Of a stretch of 40,051 nt of DNA, positions 1 through 7,528 are shown piece after piece. The stretch's first letter is position 1. The number at the start of each line of letters is the position of its first letter. The DNA comes from Alphaproteobacteria bacterium (GTDB lineage Bacteria > Pseudomonadota > Alphaproteobacteria > Caulobacterales > Caulobacteraceae). The stretch spans positions 1-40,051 of the forward strand of contig JAHJOO010000021.1 of the NCBI GenBank assembly GCA_018820275.1, read 5' to 3'. A program made the translations under genes and the position numbers. The notes under the pieces are model-generated. The model did not search any database. It was not told the origin of the DNA and was given only the letters and a program-made list of their open reading frames with translations.

Positions 1-1
1 C

Positions 2-403
2 GTCCGCTCCGCCGCCGGCGACGGCCCCGCGCTCGCCGCCCTGGTCGCCACCGATCCGCCCGCCTCGCTGCTGTGGCCCCGCGCCGCCGCGCCCGCCTTC
101 GACCTCGCCGCCGCCCTGTCCGGGATCGCCGCCGTCGCCTCCGTGGCCGTCTATGAGACGCGGGCCGTCGACCCGGTCTCCGCGCCCGACTTCGACGCCG
201 TGCTGATCCACTCGCCCCGCGCCGCCCGGGTTCTGGCCGAACATCTGCCGTCGGCCGCCGCCGCCGGTCGCCGCGCCCTGGCCCTGTCGACCGCCGTCGC
301 CGCGCCGCTGCGGGGGCTGCCGTTCGCCGACATCCACGTCGCGGCCCACCCCGACGAGGCCCACCTCCTGGCCCCGCTTGGCAAGGCCTCGCCCGCCGTG
401 TAA
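2..403 (+). CDS. hemD: Uroporphyrinogen-III synthase, C-terminal part (cut by window start)
   Basis: The visible 133 residues match the C-terminal half of HemD, which closes and rearranges hydroxymethylbilane into uroporphyrinogen III in cytosolic tetrapyrrole (heme) synthesis. The reading frame is open from the first bases of the window, so the start lies upstream. Recognisable family features are the segment VAVYETRAV followed by a strand-helix unit FDAVLIHSPRAARVLAE and a second one beginning AGRRALALSTAVAAPL. HemD sequences are poorly conserved, so the call rests on this domain pattern. The stop codon lies only 14 bases before the tRNA-Thr gene. Confidence 0.75.
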   Translation, partial: VRSAAGDGPALAALVATDPPASLLWPRAAAPAFDLAAALSGIAAVASVAVYETRAVDPVSAPDFDAVLIHSPRAARVLAEHLPSAAAAGRRALALSTAVAAPLRGLPFADIHVAAHPDEAHLLAPLGKASPAV

Positions 404-417
404 AGCGCCGCCTCCGG

Positions 418-493
418 GCCGCTTTAGCTCAGCCGGTAGAGCACCGCATTCGTAATGCGGGGGTCGCGTGTTCGAGTCACGCAAGCGGCACCA
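418..493 (+). tRNA. tRNA-Thr (anticodon CGT)
   Basis: A complete 76-base cloverleaf can be drawn: acceptor stem GCCGCTT with AAGCGGC, D-arm GCTC/GAGC, anticodon arm CCGCA/TGCGG with loop TTCGTAA (anticodon CGT), variable region GGGTC, T-arm GCGTG/CACGC with loop TTCGAGT, discriminator A and an encoded CCA end. It decodes ACG threonine codons. A long open frame that begins inside this gene is the upstream extension of phaZ and is not a start. Confidence 0.97.
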
Positions 494-503
494 CTCCCCC
501 GCC

Positions 504-536
504 CGCGTCGTCCTTCACGGACGCGATAATCTTTTT
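504..536 (+). terminator. Terminator-like hairpin after tRNA-Thr
   Basis: The arms CGCGTC (504-509) and GACGCG (520-525) pair perfectly around a ten-base loop, followed by ATAATC and a run of five T (532-536). The T run starts six bases after the stem, so this is not a textbook terminator. Its place just after the tRNA fits transcript ending. Confidence 0.35.
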
Positions 537-546
537 GCAGTGCGGC
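535..546 (+). promoter_or_regulatory. TGC-rich element upstream of phaZ, possible PhaR site
   Basis: The sequence TTGCAGTGCGGC, preceded by a T run, lies about 50 bases upstream of the phaZ start. PhaR-type regulators of polyhydroxyalkanoate genes in alphaproteobacteria are known to prefer TGC/GCA-rich DNA. The assignment is by resemblance and by the neighbouring gene only. Confidence 0.25.
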
Positions 547-596
547 GCGTTCTATGCTGCCCTGCCGCATCGGCGGGGGACGCCTTCAGGATCCGC

Positions 597-1880
597 ATGC
601 TCTATTCGTTTCACGAGCTCGCCTACTACGGGGCGACGCCGTTCCGCCTGGGGGCCCAGGCCGCCCGGACCTTCTGGTCCTCCCCGTTCAACCCGGCCGC
701 CGAGACCCTGATGGGGCGCTCCGCCGCGGCCGCGGCGGAGGTGTTCGAGGGGCTGACGCGCCGCTACGGCAAGCCGGCCTGGGGGCTGGAGACCGTGTCG
801 GTGAACGGCGTGGACGTGCGCACGACGGAGGAGACCGTCTGGTCCTCGCCGTGGTGCCGGCTGATCCGCTTCGCCCGCAACCCCGCCGACCTGCGCCGCG
901 CGAAGAAGCCGCTGGACGCCCCGGCCGTGCTGATCGTCGCCCCCCTGTCGGGCCACTACGCCACCCTGCTGCGCGGCACGGTGGAGGCCTTCATCCAGGA
1001 TCACGACGTCTACGTCACCGACTGGGTCAACGCCCGCCAGGTGCCGATGCTGGAAGGCCGTTTCGACTTCTACGACTACATCGACCACGTACGGACCATG
1101 CTGGGACAGGTCGGCCCGGGCGCCCACGTCGTCGGCGTCTGCCAGCCGGGCCCGCCGGTGCTGGCGGCGGTGGCCGTCATGGCCATGGACAACGACCCCG
1201 ACCGCCCCGCCTCGATGACCTTCATGGGCTCGCCCATCGACGCGCGCCTGTCGCCGACCGTGACCAACCAGCTGGCCGAGCAGAAGCCCTTCACCTGGTT
1301 TCGCTCGAACATGATCCACACCGTGCCCCTGCCCTATCCGGGCGTCGGGCGGCGGGTCTATCCGGGCTTCGTCCAGCTCTACAGCTTCATGTCGATGAAC
1401 GAGGACCGGCACCGCGACGCCCATCAGGACTATTTCGCCAACCTGGTCCGGGGCGACGGCGACGCGGCCGAGAAACACGCCGGGTTCTACGATGAATATC
1501 TCTCGGTGCTGGACCTGACCGAGGAGTTCTATCTCCAGACCATCGACATCGTCTTCCAGCAGCACCTGCTGGCGCGCGGCCTGCTGGAGCACCGCGGCCG
1601 GCGCGTCGACCTGTCGGCGATCACGGATGTCGGCCTGATGACGGTCGAGGGCGAGAAGGACGACATCTCCGGCGTCGGCCAGACCCAGGCCGCGCACGGC
1701 CTGTGCACCTCGGTGCCCGACGAGCGGCGCGAGCTCTATGTGAACGCGGAAGTCGGCCACTACGGCGTCTTCAACGGCCGCCGCTTCCGCGACGACATCT
1801 ATCCCCGCGTGCGCGACTTCATCGCCCGCAACCAGGCGATCCATGACGCAGTTCCAGGACGGCGCGCGGCTGCGGCTTGA
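597..1880 (+). CDS. phaZ: Intracellular poly(3-hydroxybutyrate) depolymerase
   Basis: This 427-residue protein hydrolyses stored polyhydroxybutyrate granules in the cytoplasm, releasing hydroxybutyrate as carbon reserve. It matches the Ralstonia-type PhaZ family along its length. The lipase-like box GVCQPGPP supplies a catalytic Cys182 in place of serine; Asp355 or Asp356 (EGEKDDISG) and His388 (VGHYGVFNG) complete the triad at almost the spacing known for that family. The N-terminus MLYSFHELAYYGATPFR is the typical family start. I therefore chose ATG 597 over an in-frame ATG at 468, which lies inside the tRNA gene. The end overlaps the next gene by 38 bases, suggesting co-transcription. Confidence 0.93.
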   Translation: MLYSFHELAYYGATPFRLGAQAARTFWSSPFNPAAETLMGRSAAAAAEVFEGLTRRYGKPAWGLETVSVNGVDVRTTEETVWSSPWCRLIRFARNPADLRRAKKPLDAPAVLIVAPLSGHYATLLRGTVEAFIQDHDVYVTDWVNARQVPMLEGRFDFYDYIDHVRTMLGQVGPGAHVVGVCQPGPPVLAAVAVMAMDNDPDRPASMTFMGSPIDARLSPTVTNQLAEQKPFTWFRSNMIHTVPLPYPGVGRRVYPGFVQLYSFMSMNEDRHRDAHQDYFANLVRGDGDAAEKHAGFYDEYLSVLDLTEEFYLQTIDIVFQQHLLARGLLEHRGRRVDLSAITDVGLMTVEGEKDDISGVGQTQAAHGLCTSVPDERRELYVNAEVGHYGVFNGRRFRDDIYPRVRDFIARNQAIHDAVPGRRAAAA

Positions 1881-2571
1881 GCGGCCGGGCGGCGGTGCGC
1901 CGCTGACCCTGCGCCTGTCGGTCAATCCGCGGGCGCGCCGGCTGTCGGTCCGCATCGACTCCCGCGCCGGCGAGGCGGTGGTGATCGCGCCCAGTCCGCG
2001 CAGCCTGCCCCAGGCCGTCGACTTCGCCCGCAGCCGTGCGCTGTGGATCGCTGAACGGCTCGCCGTGCGGCCGGCCTCCACACCCCTGGCGCCGGGCCAG
2101 GAAATCCGGCTGGCCGGCCGCCCCGTCCTTCTGGAGGCTACCGGAACGGCCGCCGCCGCGCGCCTGATCGAGACGGAGGCCGGGGCGATCCTGCGCGCGG
2201 GCGGAGAGGGCGAGGCCTTCTCGCGCCGGGTGCTGAACTTCCTCAAGGCCGAGGCGCGGCGACGCCTGACCGAACGCACCGAGGTGCACCGCGCGGCGCT
2301 GGACCAGGCCCCCGTGCGCCTGTCGATCACGGATTCGCGCACCCGCTGGGGGTCATGCAGCCCCCACAACCGGACCATCCGCTACAGCTGGCGCGTGGTC
2401 ATGGCCCCGGAGGCGGTGCTGGACTATCTCGCCGCCCACGAGGTGGCGCATCTGGTCCACGCCGACCACAGCCCGGCCTACTGGGCGGTGGTCCAGCGCC
2501 TGATCGGGGACCCCAGACCCTTCCGCAGATGGCTGCGCGAGAACGGATCGACGCTGCACGCGGTCGGCTGA
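1843..2571 (+). CDS. YgjP-like zinc metallopeptidase (DUF45/M48-type)
   Basis: This 242-residue protein has the YgjP/DUF45 arrangement: an N-terminal beta-rich part (about 20-110), the conserved block TRWGSCSPHNRTIRYSW near 167-183, then the zinc motif HEVAH at 199-203 with a further candidate ligand His209 in HADHSPAYW. Family members are cytosolic putative zinc proteases; their substrates are not established. It starts 38 bases before the phaZ stop in another frame and so is probably translated from the same mRNA. Nothing else ties it functionally to polyhydroxybutyrate breakdown. Confidence 0.85.
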   Translation: MTQFQDGARLRLERPGGGAPLTLRLSVNPRARRLSVRIDSRAGEAVVIAPSPRSLPQAVDFARSRALWIAERLAVRPASTPLAPGQEIRLAGRPVLLEATGTAAAARLIETEAGAILRAGGEGEAFSRRVLNFLKAEARRRLTERTEVHRAALDQAPVRLSITDSRTRWGSCSPHNRTIRYSWRVVMAPEAVLDYLAAHEVAHLVHADHSPAYWAVVQRLIGDPRPFRRWLRENGSTLHAVG

Positions 2572-2586
2572 GACAAGGATTCCGTC

Positions 2587-4671
2587 TCAGAAGAACAGCG
2601 GCTCGGACTTCTTCTCGGGCGGCGGGGTCGTTTCCGGCCGCCGGGGCTCCGCGGGCTGGGGCGCGGTGGGGCGGACCACCGGACGATCCACCGGCGGGTC
2701 CGACGGCTCGGGCGCCGGCGTCTCCACCTCGCCGCCGGTGACCAGCTCCTCGCCCTCGGCGAACGGATCCTCGATCATGCCCATCAGCACGCCCATCGGG
2801 TCGGGCGGGACCCAGCCCTCGGGCATGGGCGGGCCGTCGGGGATGCGCGGGGCGTTCAGGCGCGGCAGGGCCGCCTCCATGAAGCCCTTCCAGATCGCGG
2901 CCGGGGCAGCACCGCCGGTGACGCCGCGCATGGCGGTGTTGTCGTCCTTGCCGACCCAGACGGCGGTGACGAAGCCGCCGGTGTAGCCGACGAACCAGGC
3001 GTCCTTGTAGTCCGAGGTCGTCCCCGTCTTGCCGGCCAGGTCGCGGCCGGAGATGGCCACGGAGCGCGCTGTGCCGCCCGAGACCACGCCCCGCAGCATC
3101 TGGTTCATGTAGTAGAGCGGCGGATTGGCGATGGCCTGCACCGAGCGCACGTCGCGCGCCCCGCGCTGGTAGATCACCCGCCCCTTGGGCGTGCGGATGC
3201 GGGTGATGCCATAGGCCTCCACCCGCTTGCCGCCGTTGGCGAAGGGGGCATAGGCCTGGGCCATCTCCAGCGGGCTGACCTCGACCGCGCCCAGCGCCAT
3301 GGCCGGCTCCAGCCCGATCTGGCTCTCGATGCCCAGACGCCGCGCCGTGCGCGCCACCTGGTCGCGGCCCAGGGTGTCGGCCAGCCGCACCGCGACGGTA
3401 TTGGTCGACTGCGCCACCGCCGTGGACAGGGTCATGCGCCCGGCGAAGCCACCGGAATAGTTGCGCGGCGACCAGCTGCCGATGCGGATCGGCTCGTCCA
3501 CCACCGGCGTCTCGGGCGTGTAGCCCGCCTCCAGCGCGGTCAGGTAGACAAAGGGCTTGAAGGCCGATCCCGCCTGCCGCCGGGCGTCGACGGCGCGGTT
3601 GAACTGGCTGTCGGCATAGCTGGCCCCGCCGATCATGGCGCGCACCCGGCCGTCGCCGTCCACCGCCACCAGCGCCGCCTGCTGCACCCCCTTGGACCCG
3701 TCGCGCTCGAGAATGCGGCGCACGGCCCGCTCGGCCGAGGTCTGCAGCGTCAGGTCCAGCGTCGTCTCGACGATCAGGTCCTCACCCGGCTCGTCGCCGA
3801 CCAGGGCGCGCACCTCGGAGTCCAGCCAGTCGATGAAATACTGGGCGTGCTGGGTCGCCAGCGTGCGCGACACGCGGACCGGTTCCAGCACGGCGGCGGC
3901 GCGCTGGTCGGCGGAGATCACGCCGCTCTCGGCCATCTCGTCCAGCACCACCGTGGCGCGGCCGGCGGCGCGCTCGCTCTCGGACACGGGCGAATAGCGC
4001 GACGGCGCCTTCAGCAGGCCGGCCAGCAGCGCCGCCTCCCCGACCGTCAGGTCCTTGGCCGACTTGTCAAAATAGCGTTGCGACGCCGCCTCGATGCCAT
4101 AGGCGCCGGCGCCGAAATAGACCCGGTTCAGATACAGGGCCAGGATCTCGTCCTTGGAGAATTTCAGCTCCAGCCAGACGGCCAGCATCAGCTCCTGCAC
4201 CTTGCGGCGCAGGGTCTGGTCGGGGGTCAGGAACAGGTTCTTGGCCAGCTGCTGGGTGATGGTCGAGCCGCCCTGCACCACGCGCCCGGCGCGCATGTTG
4301 GCGACCATGGCCCGAACCATGCCGACGGGATCGAAGCCGGGGTGCCAGCGGAAGCGCTGGTCCTCGATGGCGATGAAGGCGGCGGGCACATAGTCCGGCA
4401 GGGACGCCAGGTCCGCCGGCGGGGCCTGCTGGGTACCGCGCACCGCGATCAGGGCCCCGTTGCGGTCCAGATAGGTGATCGAGGGCTGGCGATCGACCTC
4501 GTACAGGGTCGAGGTGTCGGGCAGGCCGCGCGCGAACACGGCGAAGAAGGCGACCAGGAAGATCACCCCCCAGACGGCCAGCACGCCGCCCCAGTACAGG
4601 ACCTTCTGCACCGGCGTGCGGGTCGCGCCCGCGCCGTCGCCCCGTCCACCCGGAATTCCGAACCGCGCCAT
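2587..4671 (-). CDS. Class A penicillin-binding protein (PBP1A-type)
   Basis: A bifunctional peptidoglycan synthase of 694 residues that polymerises glycan strands and cross-links peptides at the cytoplasmic membrane. It has a short cytosolic N-terminus and one membrane helix (about 25-48). The glycosyltransferase domain carries the catalytic Glu103 in IAIEDQRF and the motif GGSTITQQLAKN (134-145). The transpeptidase domain has nucleophile Ser369 in SAFKPF, STN at 422-424 and KTGT beginning at Lys548. The C-terminal 60 or so residues are rich in proline and acidic residues, probably disordered. An AGAGGG-like ribosome site precedes ATG 4671. Caulobacterales carry several such paralogues; I cannot tell which this is. 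Confidence 0.92.
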   Translation of the reverse strand: MARFGIPGGRGDGAGATRTPVQKVLYWGGVLAVWGVIFLVAFFAVFARGLPDTSTLYEVDRQPSITYLDRNGALIAVRGTQQAPPADLASLPDYVPAAFIAIEDQRFRWHPGFDPVGMVRAMVANMRAGRVVQGGSTITQQLAKNLFLTPDQTLRRKVQELMLAVWLELKFSKDEILALYLNRVYFGAGAYGIEAASQRYFDKSAKDLTVGEAALLAGLLKAPSRYSPVSESERAAGRATVVLDEMAESGVISADQRAAAVLEPVRVSRTLATQHAQYFIDWLDSEVRALVGDEPGEDLIVETTLDLTLQTSAERAVRRILERDGSKGVQQAALVAVDGDGRVRAMIGGASYADSQFNRAVDARRQAGSAFKPFVYLTALEAGYTPETPVVDEPIRIGSWSPRNYSGGFAGRMTLSTAVAQSTNTVAVRLADTLGRDQVARTARRLGIESQIGLEPAMALGAVEVSPLEMAQAYAPFANGGKRVEAYGITRIRTPKGRVIYQRGARDVRSVQAIANPPLYYMNQMLRGVVSGGTARSVAISGRDLAGKTGTTSDYKDAWFVGYTGGFVTAVWVGKDDNTAMRGVTGGAAPAAIWKGFMEAALPRLNAPRIPDGPPMPEGWVPPDPMGVLMGMIEDPFAEGEELVTGGEVETPAPEPSDPPVDRPVVRPTAPQPAEPRRPETTPPPEKKSEPLFF

Positions 4672-4792
4672 CGCCGCCCTCTGATGTGCCCCGGCGGACC
4701 TTAGCCGCCCGGCGCGACGGATGACACCGCCGCTCGCCTGAAGAGTGAACGCACCAATCCGTCCAAACGATGACGGAAACGTGAGCGGTCGT

Positions 4793-5257
4793 TCATCCGC
4801 CCGCGCGACGCCGCGCCGCGACCACCGCCCGGTCCAGCGCCTGCAGGAAGTTCGACCGGTCCCTGGGCCCGAACGGCGGCGGACCGCTGGTGGCCACGCC
4901 CATCGACCGCAGATGTTCGCCCACCATCCGCCCGGCCAGGGCCGAGCCGATGGAATCCGCCGTGAAGGCGTCGCCGTTGGGCCGGATCGCCTGGGCGCCT
5001 GCCGCCAGGCACCGCTCGGCCAGCGGAATGTCCGAGGTCACCACCACGTCTGCAGGCCCGACCCGCTCGGCGATCCAGTCGTCGGCCACGTCCGGGCCGG
5101 CGTCCACCACCACCTGTTCGATGAAGCCCGCGCGCGGCAGCTGAATCCAGCCGTTCGACACCACGAACACATGCAGCCCGCACCGCTCCGCCACGCGGAA
5201 GGCCTCGGCCTTCACCGGACAGGCGTCGGCGTCGATGAACAGGCGGGGCGCGGTCAT
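4793..5257 (-). CDS. yaiI: YaiI/YqxD family protein (DUF188)
   Basis: A 154-residue cytosolic protein of the UPF0178 family, related in fold to PIN/NYN-type nuclease domains, with no proven function. The family hallmarks are visible: FIDADACPVK near the N-terminus, VVSNGWI, the acidic stretch VVDAGPDVADDWI, and VVTSDIPLAERCLAAGA, followed by RPNGDAFTADSI. The conserved aspartates would suit metal binding. It lies alone between the penicillin-binding protein and a divergent membrane gene. The 121 bases between it and the penicillin-binding protein start show nothing recognisable. Confidence 0.88.
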   Translation of the reverse strand: MTAPRLFIDADACPVKAEAFRVAERCGLHVFVVSNGWIQLPRAGFIEQVVVDAGPDVADDWIAERVGPADVVVTSDIPLAERCLAAGAQAIRPNGDAFTADSIGSALAGRMVGEHLRSMGVATSGPPPFGPRDRSNFLQALDRAVVAARRRAGG

Positions 5258-5359
5258 GAGGTTTCAATAGCCGCCACGGCGAACCCTGCCAAAGGTGTTG
5301 CGAGGGCACGGTCGAGGATGCACGTTGGGACAGACTTCACGCCTACGGGACGGGATCCG

Positions 5360-5758
5360 ATGAAGCTGACGGCCCGCGTCCTCGCCTGCGTCGCCATCAT
5401 CGCCGCGGCCGCCGCCTGCCAGATCGTGACCATCAGGCTGGGCCCCGCATGGCCCGACTCCTATTCATGGTTCGGAACGGTCGGAGCTCCCATAGCCGCC
5501 GTCGTTTTCTTCGCGTCAGGCGACGGGCGCAGGCCACTGGTGGACGGGACCGGGGCGTTCGTTCTCGCCTTCCTGCTCGGAGCGCTCAACGCGGCTTGGG
5601 TCGCACGCCTCATGACATGGAACGGCGTTGCCGAACGCTGGACGCTGGGCCCCTCCGCTTGGTTGACCGTGCTCGCCGTGCCGCTGGCCCTCATCGCGGG
5701 AATCGTCACGGCCTTCGCCGCGGCCATGCAGCGACGCGCTGCCAAAGCGTTGCCATAA
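5360..5758 (+). CDS. Small membrane protein, function unknown
   Basis: A 132-residue protein with four predicted membrane segments: MKLTARVLACVAIIAAAAAC at the N-terminus (could also be a cleavable signal), APIAAVVFFAS, FVLAFLLGALNAAWVA and WLTVLAVPLALIAGIVTAF. I do not recognise the family. A longer open frame extends far upstream, but that part runs antisense to yaiI and lacks membrane character, so ATG 5360 is preferred; a weak GGGA element precedes it. It is followed after 48 bases by another small four-helix membrane protein. Confidence 0.6.
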   Translation: MKLTARVLACVAIIAAAAACQIVTIRLGPAWPDSYSWFGTVGAPIAAVVFFASGDGRRPLVDGTGAFVLAFLLGALNAAWVARLMTWNGVAERWTLGPSAWLTVLAVPLALIAGIVTAFAAAMQRRAAKALP

Positions 5759-5806
5759 CCGCGTTCCGGGCGCAGACTTCCCCTTGGTCAACTTGGGGAG
5801 GGACGC

Positions 5807-6250
5807 ATGACCGACATGACCGTCAAGACGCCGTGGCATCTGTGGGCCGTAGGCGTCATCAGCCTGCTGTGGAACGGCTACGGTGCCTACGACTTCATCA
5901 TGACCACCACGCAGGGCGAGGCCTACATGCGCGGGATGGGCATGACGCAGCCCATGATCGACTATTTCAACGCCATGCCGATGTGGATGTACGGGCCGTG
6001 GACTCTGGGCGTCTGGGGCGCGGTGCTCGGCTCGATCCTGCTGCTGCTGCGCAACCGGCTGGCCGTCTGGGCCTTCGCAGCCTCGCTGCTGGGCGCCGTG
6101 GCCAGCCTCGTGTTCGGCCTCGTCCACCCCATGCCCGAACTGCCCGAGGCCATGGCCATGATGAAATGGATGCCGTGGGTCATCGTCGTCGTCGCCGCCC
6201 TGCTGGCCTGGTACGCCCGGTCGATGGCGAAAAAGGGCGTGCTGCGCTAA
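5807..6250 (+). CDS. Four-helix membrane protein, function unknown
   Basis: A 147-residue integral membrane protein with helices near 10-30, 65-85, 87-108 and 122-140, and a loop rich in methionine between the first two (MRGMGMTQPMIDYFNAMPMW). A second methionine-rich stretch, MPELPEAMAMMKWMPW, precedes the last helix. Proteins of this size and shape are common in Caulobacterales and Sphingomonadales and are often loosely labelled sugar-transporter-like; I do not endorse that function. A strong ribosome site, GGGGAGGG, lies just before ATG 5807. Methionine-rich loops can bind soft metals, which is a guess only. Confidence 0.7.
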   Translation: MTDMTVKTPWHLWAVGVISLLWNGYGAYDFIMTTTQGEAYMRGMGMTQPMIDYFNAMPMWMYGPWTLGVWGAVLGSILLLLRNRLAVWAFAASLLGAVASLVFGLVHPMPELPEAMAMMKWMPWVIVVVAALLAWYARSMAKKGVLR

Positions 6251-6254
6251 GCGC

Positions 6255-6274
6255 CGGGGGGTGAAAGCCCCCCG
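6255..6274 (+). other. Perfect stem-loop enclosing the pseudouridine synthase start codon
   Basis: CGGGGGG (6255-6261) and CCCCCCG (6268-6274) form a 7-bp all-GC stem with the six-base loop TGAAAG. The GTG start at 6261 begins in the last base of the left arm. No T run follows, so it is not a normal terminator; it may limit initiation. Confidence 0.5.
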
Positions 6275-7007
6275 TCCGCCCGCCGCGCTCACTGCTGAAG
6301 AGACCGCCGCCGTCCGCTCGTGGGTGATCCATGAGGACGCCCACGTCCTGGTCCTGAACAAGCCCGCCGGCCTGTCCAGCCAGGGCGGCCGCGTGCAGGC
6401 GCACACCCTGGACGACCTGCTGTGGGCTTTCGCCCGGTCGAACGGCAAGCGGCCCGACCTCGTGCACCGGCTGGACCGCGACACCTCCGGCGTCATTCTG
6501 GCGGCGAAGACGAAGCCGGCGGCGGGCTTCCTCGGCAAGGCGATCCAGTCGCGCAGGCTGAAGAAGACCTACCTCGCCCTCGTCTCGGCCGCGCCCGAGC
6601 CCCGCACCGGCCGCATCGACACGCCCCTGCTGCGCCAGGAGATCGGCCGCGAGAGCCACATGCGCGTCGCCGCGCCCGACGAGCCCGGGGCCCAGGCCTC
6701 GACCAGCCTCTACCGCACCCTGTCGGCGACGGCCGACGCGGCCCTGGTCGAGCTCAGCCCCCTGACCGGCCGCATGCACCAGCTGCGCGTCCACATGGCC
6801 TCGATCGGCCGCGCCCTCGTCGGCGATGCGCGCTACGGCGGGGCCCTCACGCTGGCCGGCGCGCCCGCCCCGCGCCTGATGCTGCACGCCTCGAGGCTGA
6901 CCTTCCCCCACCCCGAGGGCGGCGAGCGCACGGTTCAGGCTCTGCCTCCGCCCGACTTCGTCCGGCTGGCCGACGCGGCGGGGCTGGGAACGCAAGGCCT
7001 GACCTGA
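6261..7007 (+). CDS. RluA-family 23S rRNA/tRNA pseudouridine synthase (no S4 domain)
   Basis: A 248-residue enzyme that converts uridine to pseudouridine in structured RNA. The catalytic core is intact: LNKPAGLSSQGG (32-43), HRLDRDTSG with the catalytic Asp72, the LKKTYLAL block and the C-terminal LTGRMHQLRVHMA segment. It lacks the N-terminal S4 RNA-binding domain present in the second family member at 9749, so the two probably modify different sites. GTG 6261, eleven bases after the previous stop, gives a sensible N-terminus; GTG 6324 (VIHEDAHVLV) is a possible shorter start. The chosen start codon sits inside a GC-rich hairpin. Confidence 0.88.
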   Translation: MKAPRPPAALTAEETAAVRSWVIHEDAHVLVLNKPAGLSSQGGRVQAHTLDDLLWAFARSNGKRPDLVHRLDRDTSGVILAAKTKPAAGFLGKAIQSRRLKKTYLALVSAAPEPRTGRIDTPLLRQEIGRESHMRVAAPDEPGAQASTSLYRTLSATADAALVELSPLTGRMHQLRVHMASIGRALVGDARYGGALTLAGAPAPRLMLHASRLTFPHPEGGERTVQALPPPDFVRLADAAGLGTQGLT

Positions 7008-7033
7008 GCGCTCTTCCGTCGAGGAGACCCGCC

Positions 7034-7528
7034 ATGATCCGCATCCTGACCGCGACCGCCGCCGCCCTGGCCCTGACCGCCTGCGCCTCGCTGGCCCCCT
7101 ACGGCCCCCAGACCGGGCCGCGGGGACAGGGCTATGCCGAGCAGAGGATCGAGGGCGACCGCTGGCGCGTGACCTATTCCGGCGTCGGCGCGCCCGGCCC
7201 GGTGGCGGATCTCGCCCTGCGCCGCGCCGCCGAGCTCACGGTCGCCAACGGCGGCGACTGGTTCGAGGTGGTCCAGCGCTACACCGACGGCCGTCCGGAT
7301 TCCGCCGGCGGCATCCGTCCGTCCTTGTCGGTCGGCGCCGGCTCCAGCCGCTACTCCGGCCGCTACGGCGGCTTTTCGACCTCCGGCGTCGGGGTCGGCG
7401 TGGGTCTGAACTTCAGCGGCCCCTCGCCCACGACCACCACGCTGGAGATCGTCACCGGCCGGGGCGCGCCGCCGGACCGCGCCGCGGTCTACGACGCCCG
7501 CGGCGTGCTGGAGACGATCCGGCCCTAG
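7034..7528 (+). CDS. CC0125/CC1285-type lipoprotein
   Basis: A 164-residue exported lipoprotein. The signal MIRILTATAAALALTACASL ends in a lipobox (LTAC) whose cysteine would be lipidated. The mature part resembles the family named after Caulobacter CC0125/CC1285: GYAEQRIEGDRWRVTYSG, then LRRAAELTVANGGDWFEVV, a glycine/serine-rich stretch of about 50 residues, and a closing TLEIVTGRG segment. No function is established for this family. ATG 7034 was chosen over an upstream open frame because it gives a perfect signal peptide and follows a strong GAGGAGA ribosome site. The stop overlaps the stop of the convergent downstream gene by four bases. Confidence 0.78.
   Translation: MIRILTATAAALALTACASLAPYGPQTGPRGQGYAEQRIEGDRWRVTYSGVGAPGPVADLALRRAAELTVANGGDWFEVVQRYTDGRPDSAGGIRPSLSVGAGSSRYSGRYGGFSTSGVGVGVGLNFSGPSPTTTTLEIVTGRGAPPDRAAVYDARGVLETIRP

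Noticed and set aside
468..596. Upstream extension of phaZ to ATG 468
   Set aside because: That ATG is inside tRNA-Thr and the added 43 residues do not resemble the family; ATG 597 gives the conserved N-terminus.
552..2378. 608-codon minus-strand open frame opposite phaZ and the YgjP gene
   Set aside because: Its composition is that of a mirror frame of GC-rich coding DNA (many Arg, Gly, Val, His, Asp), with no domain; both plus-strand genes have full catalytic motifs.
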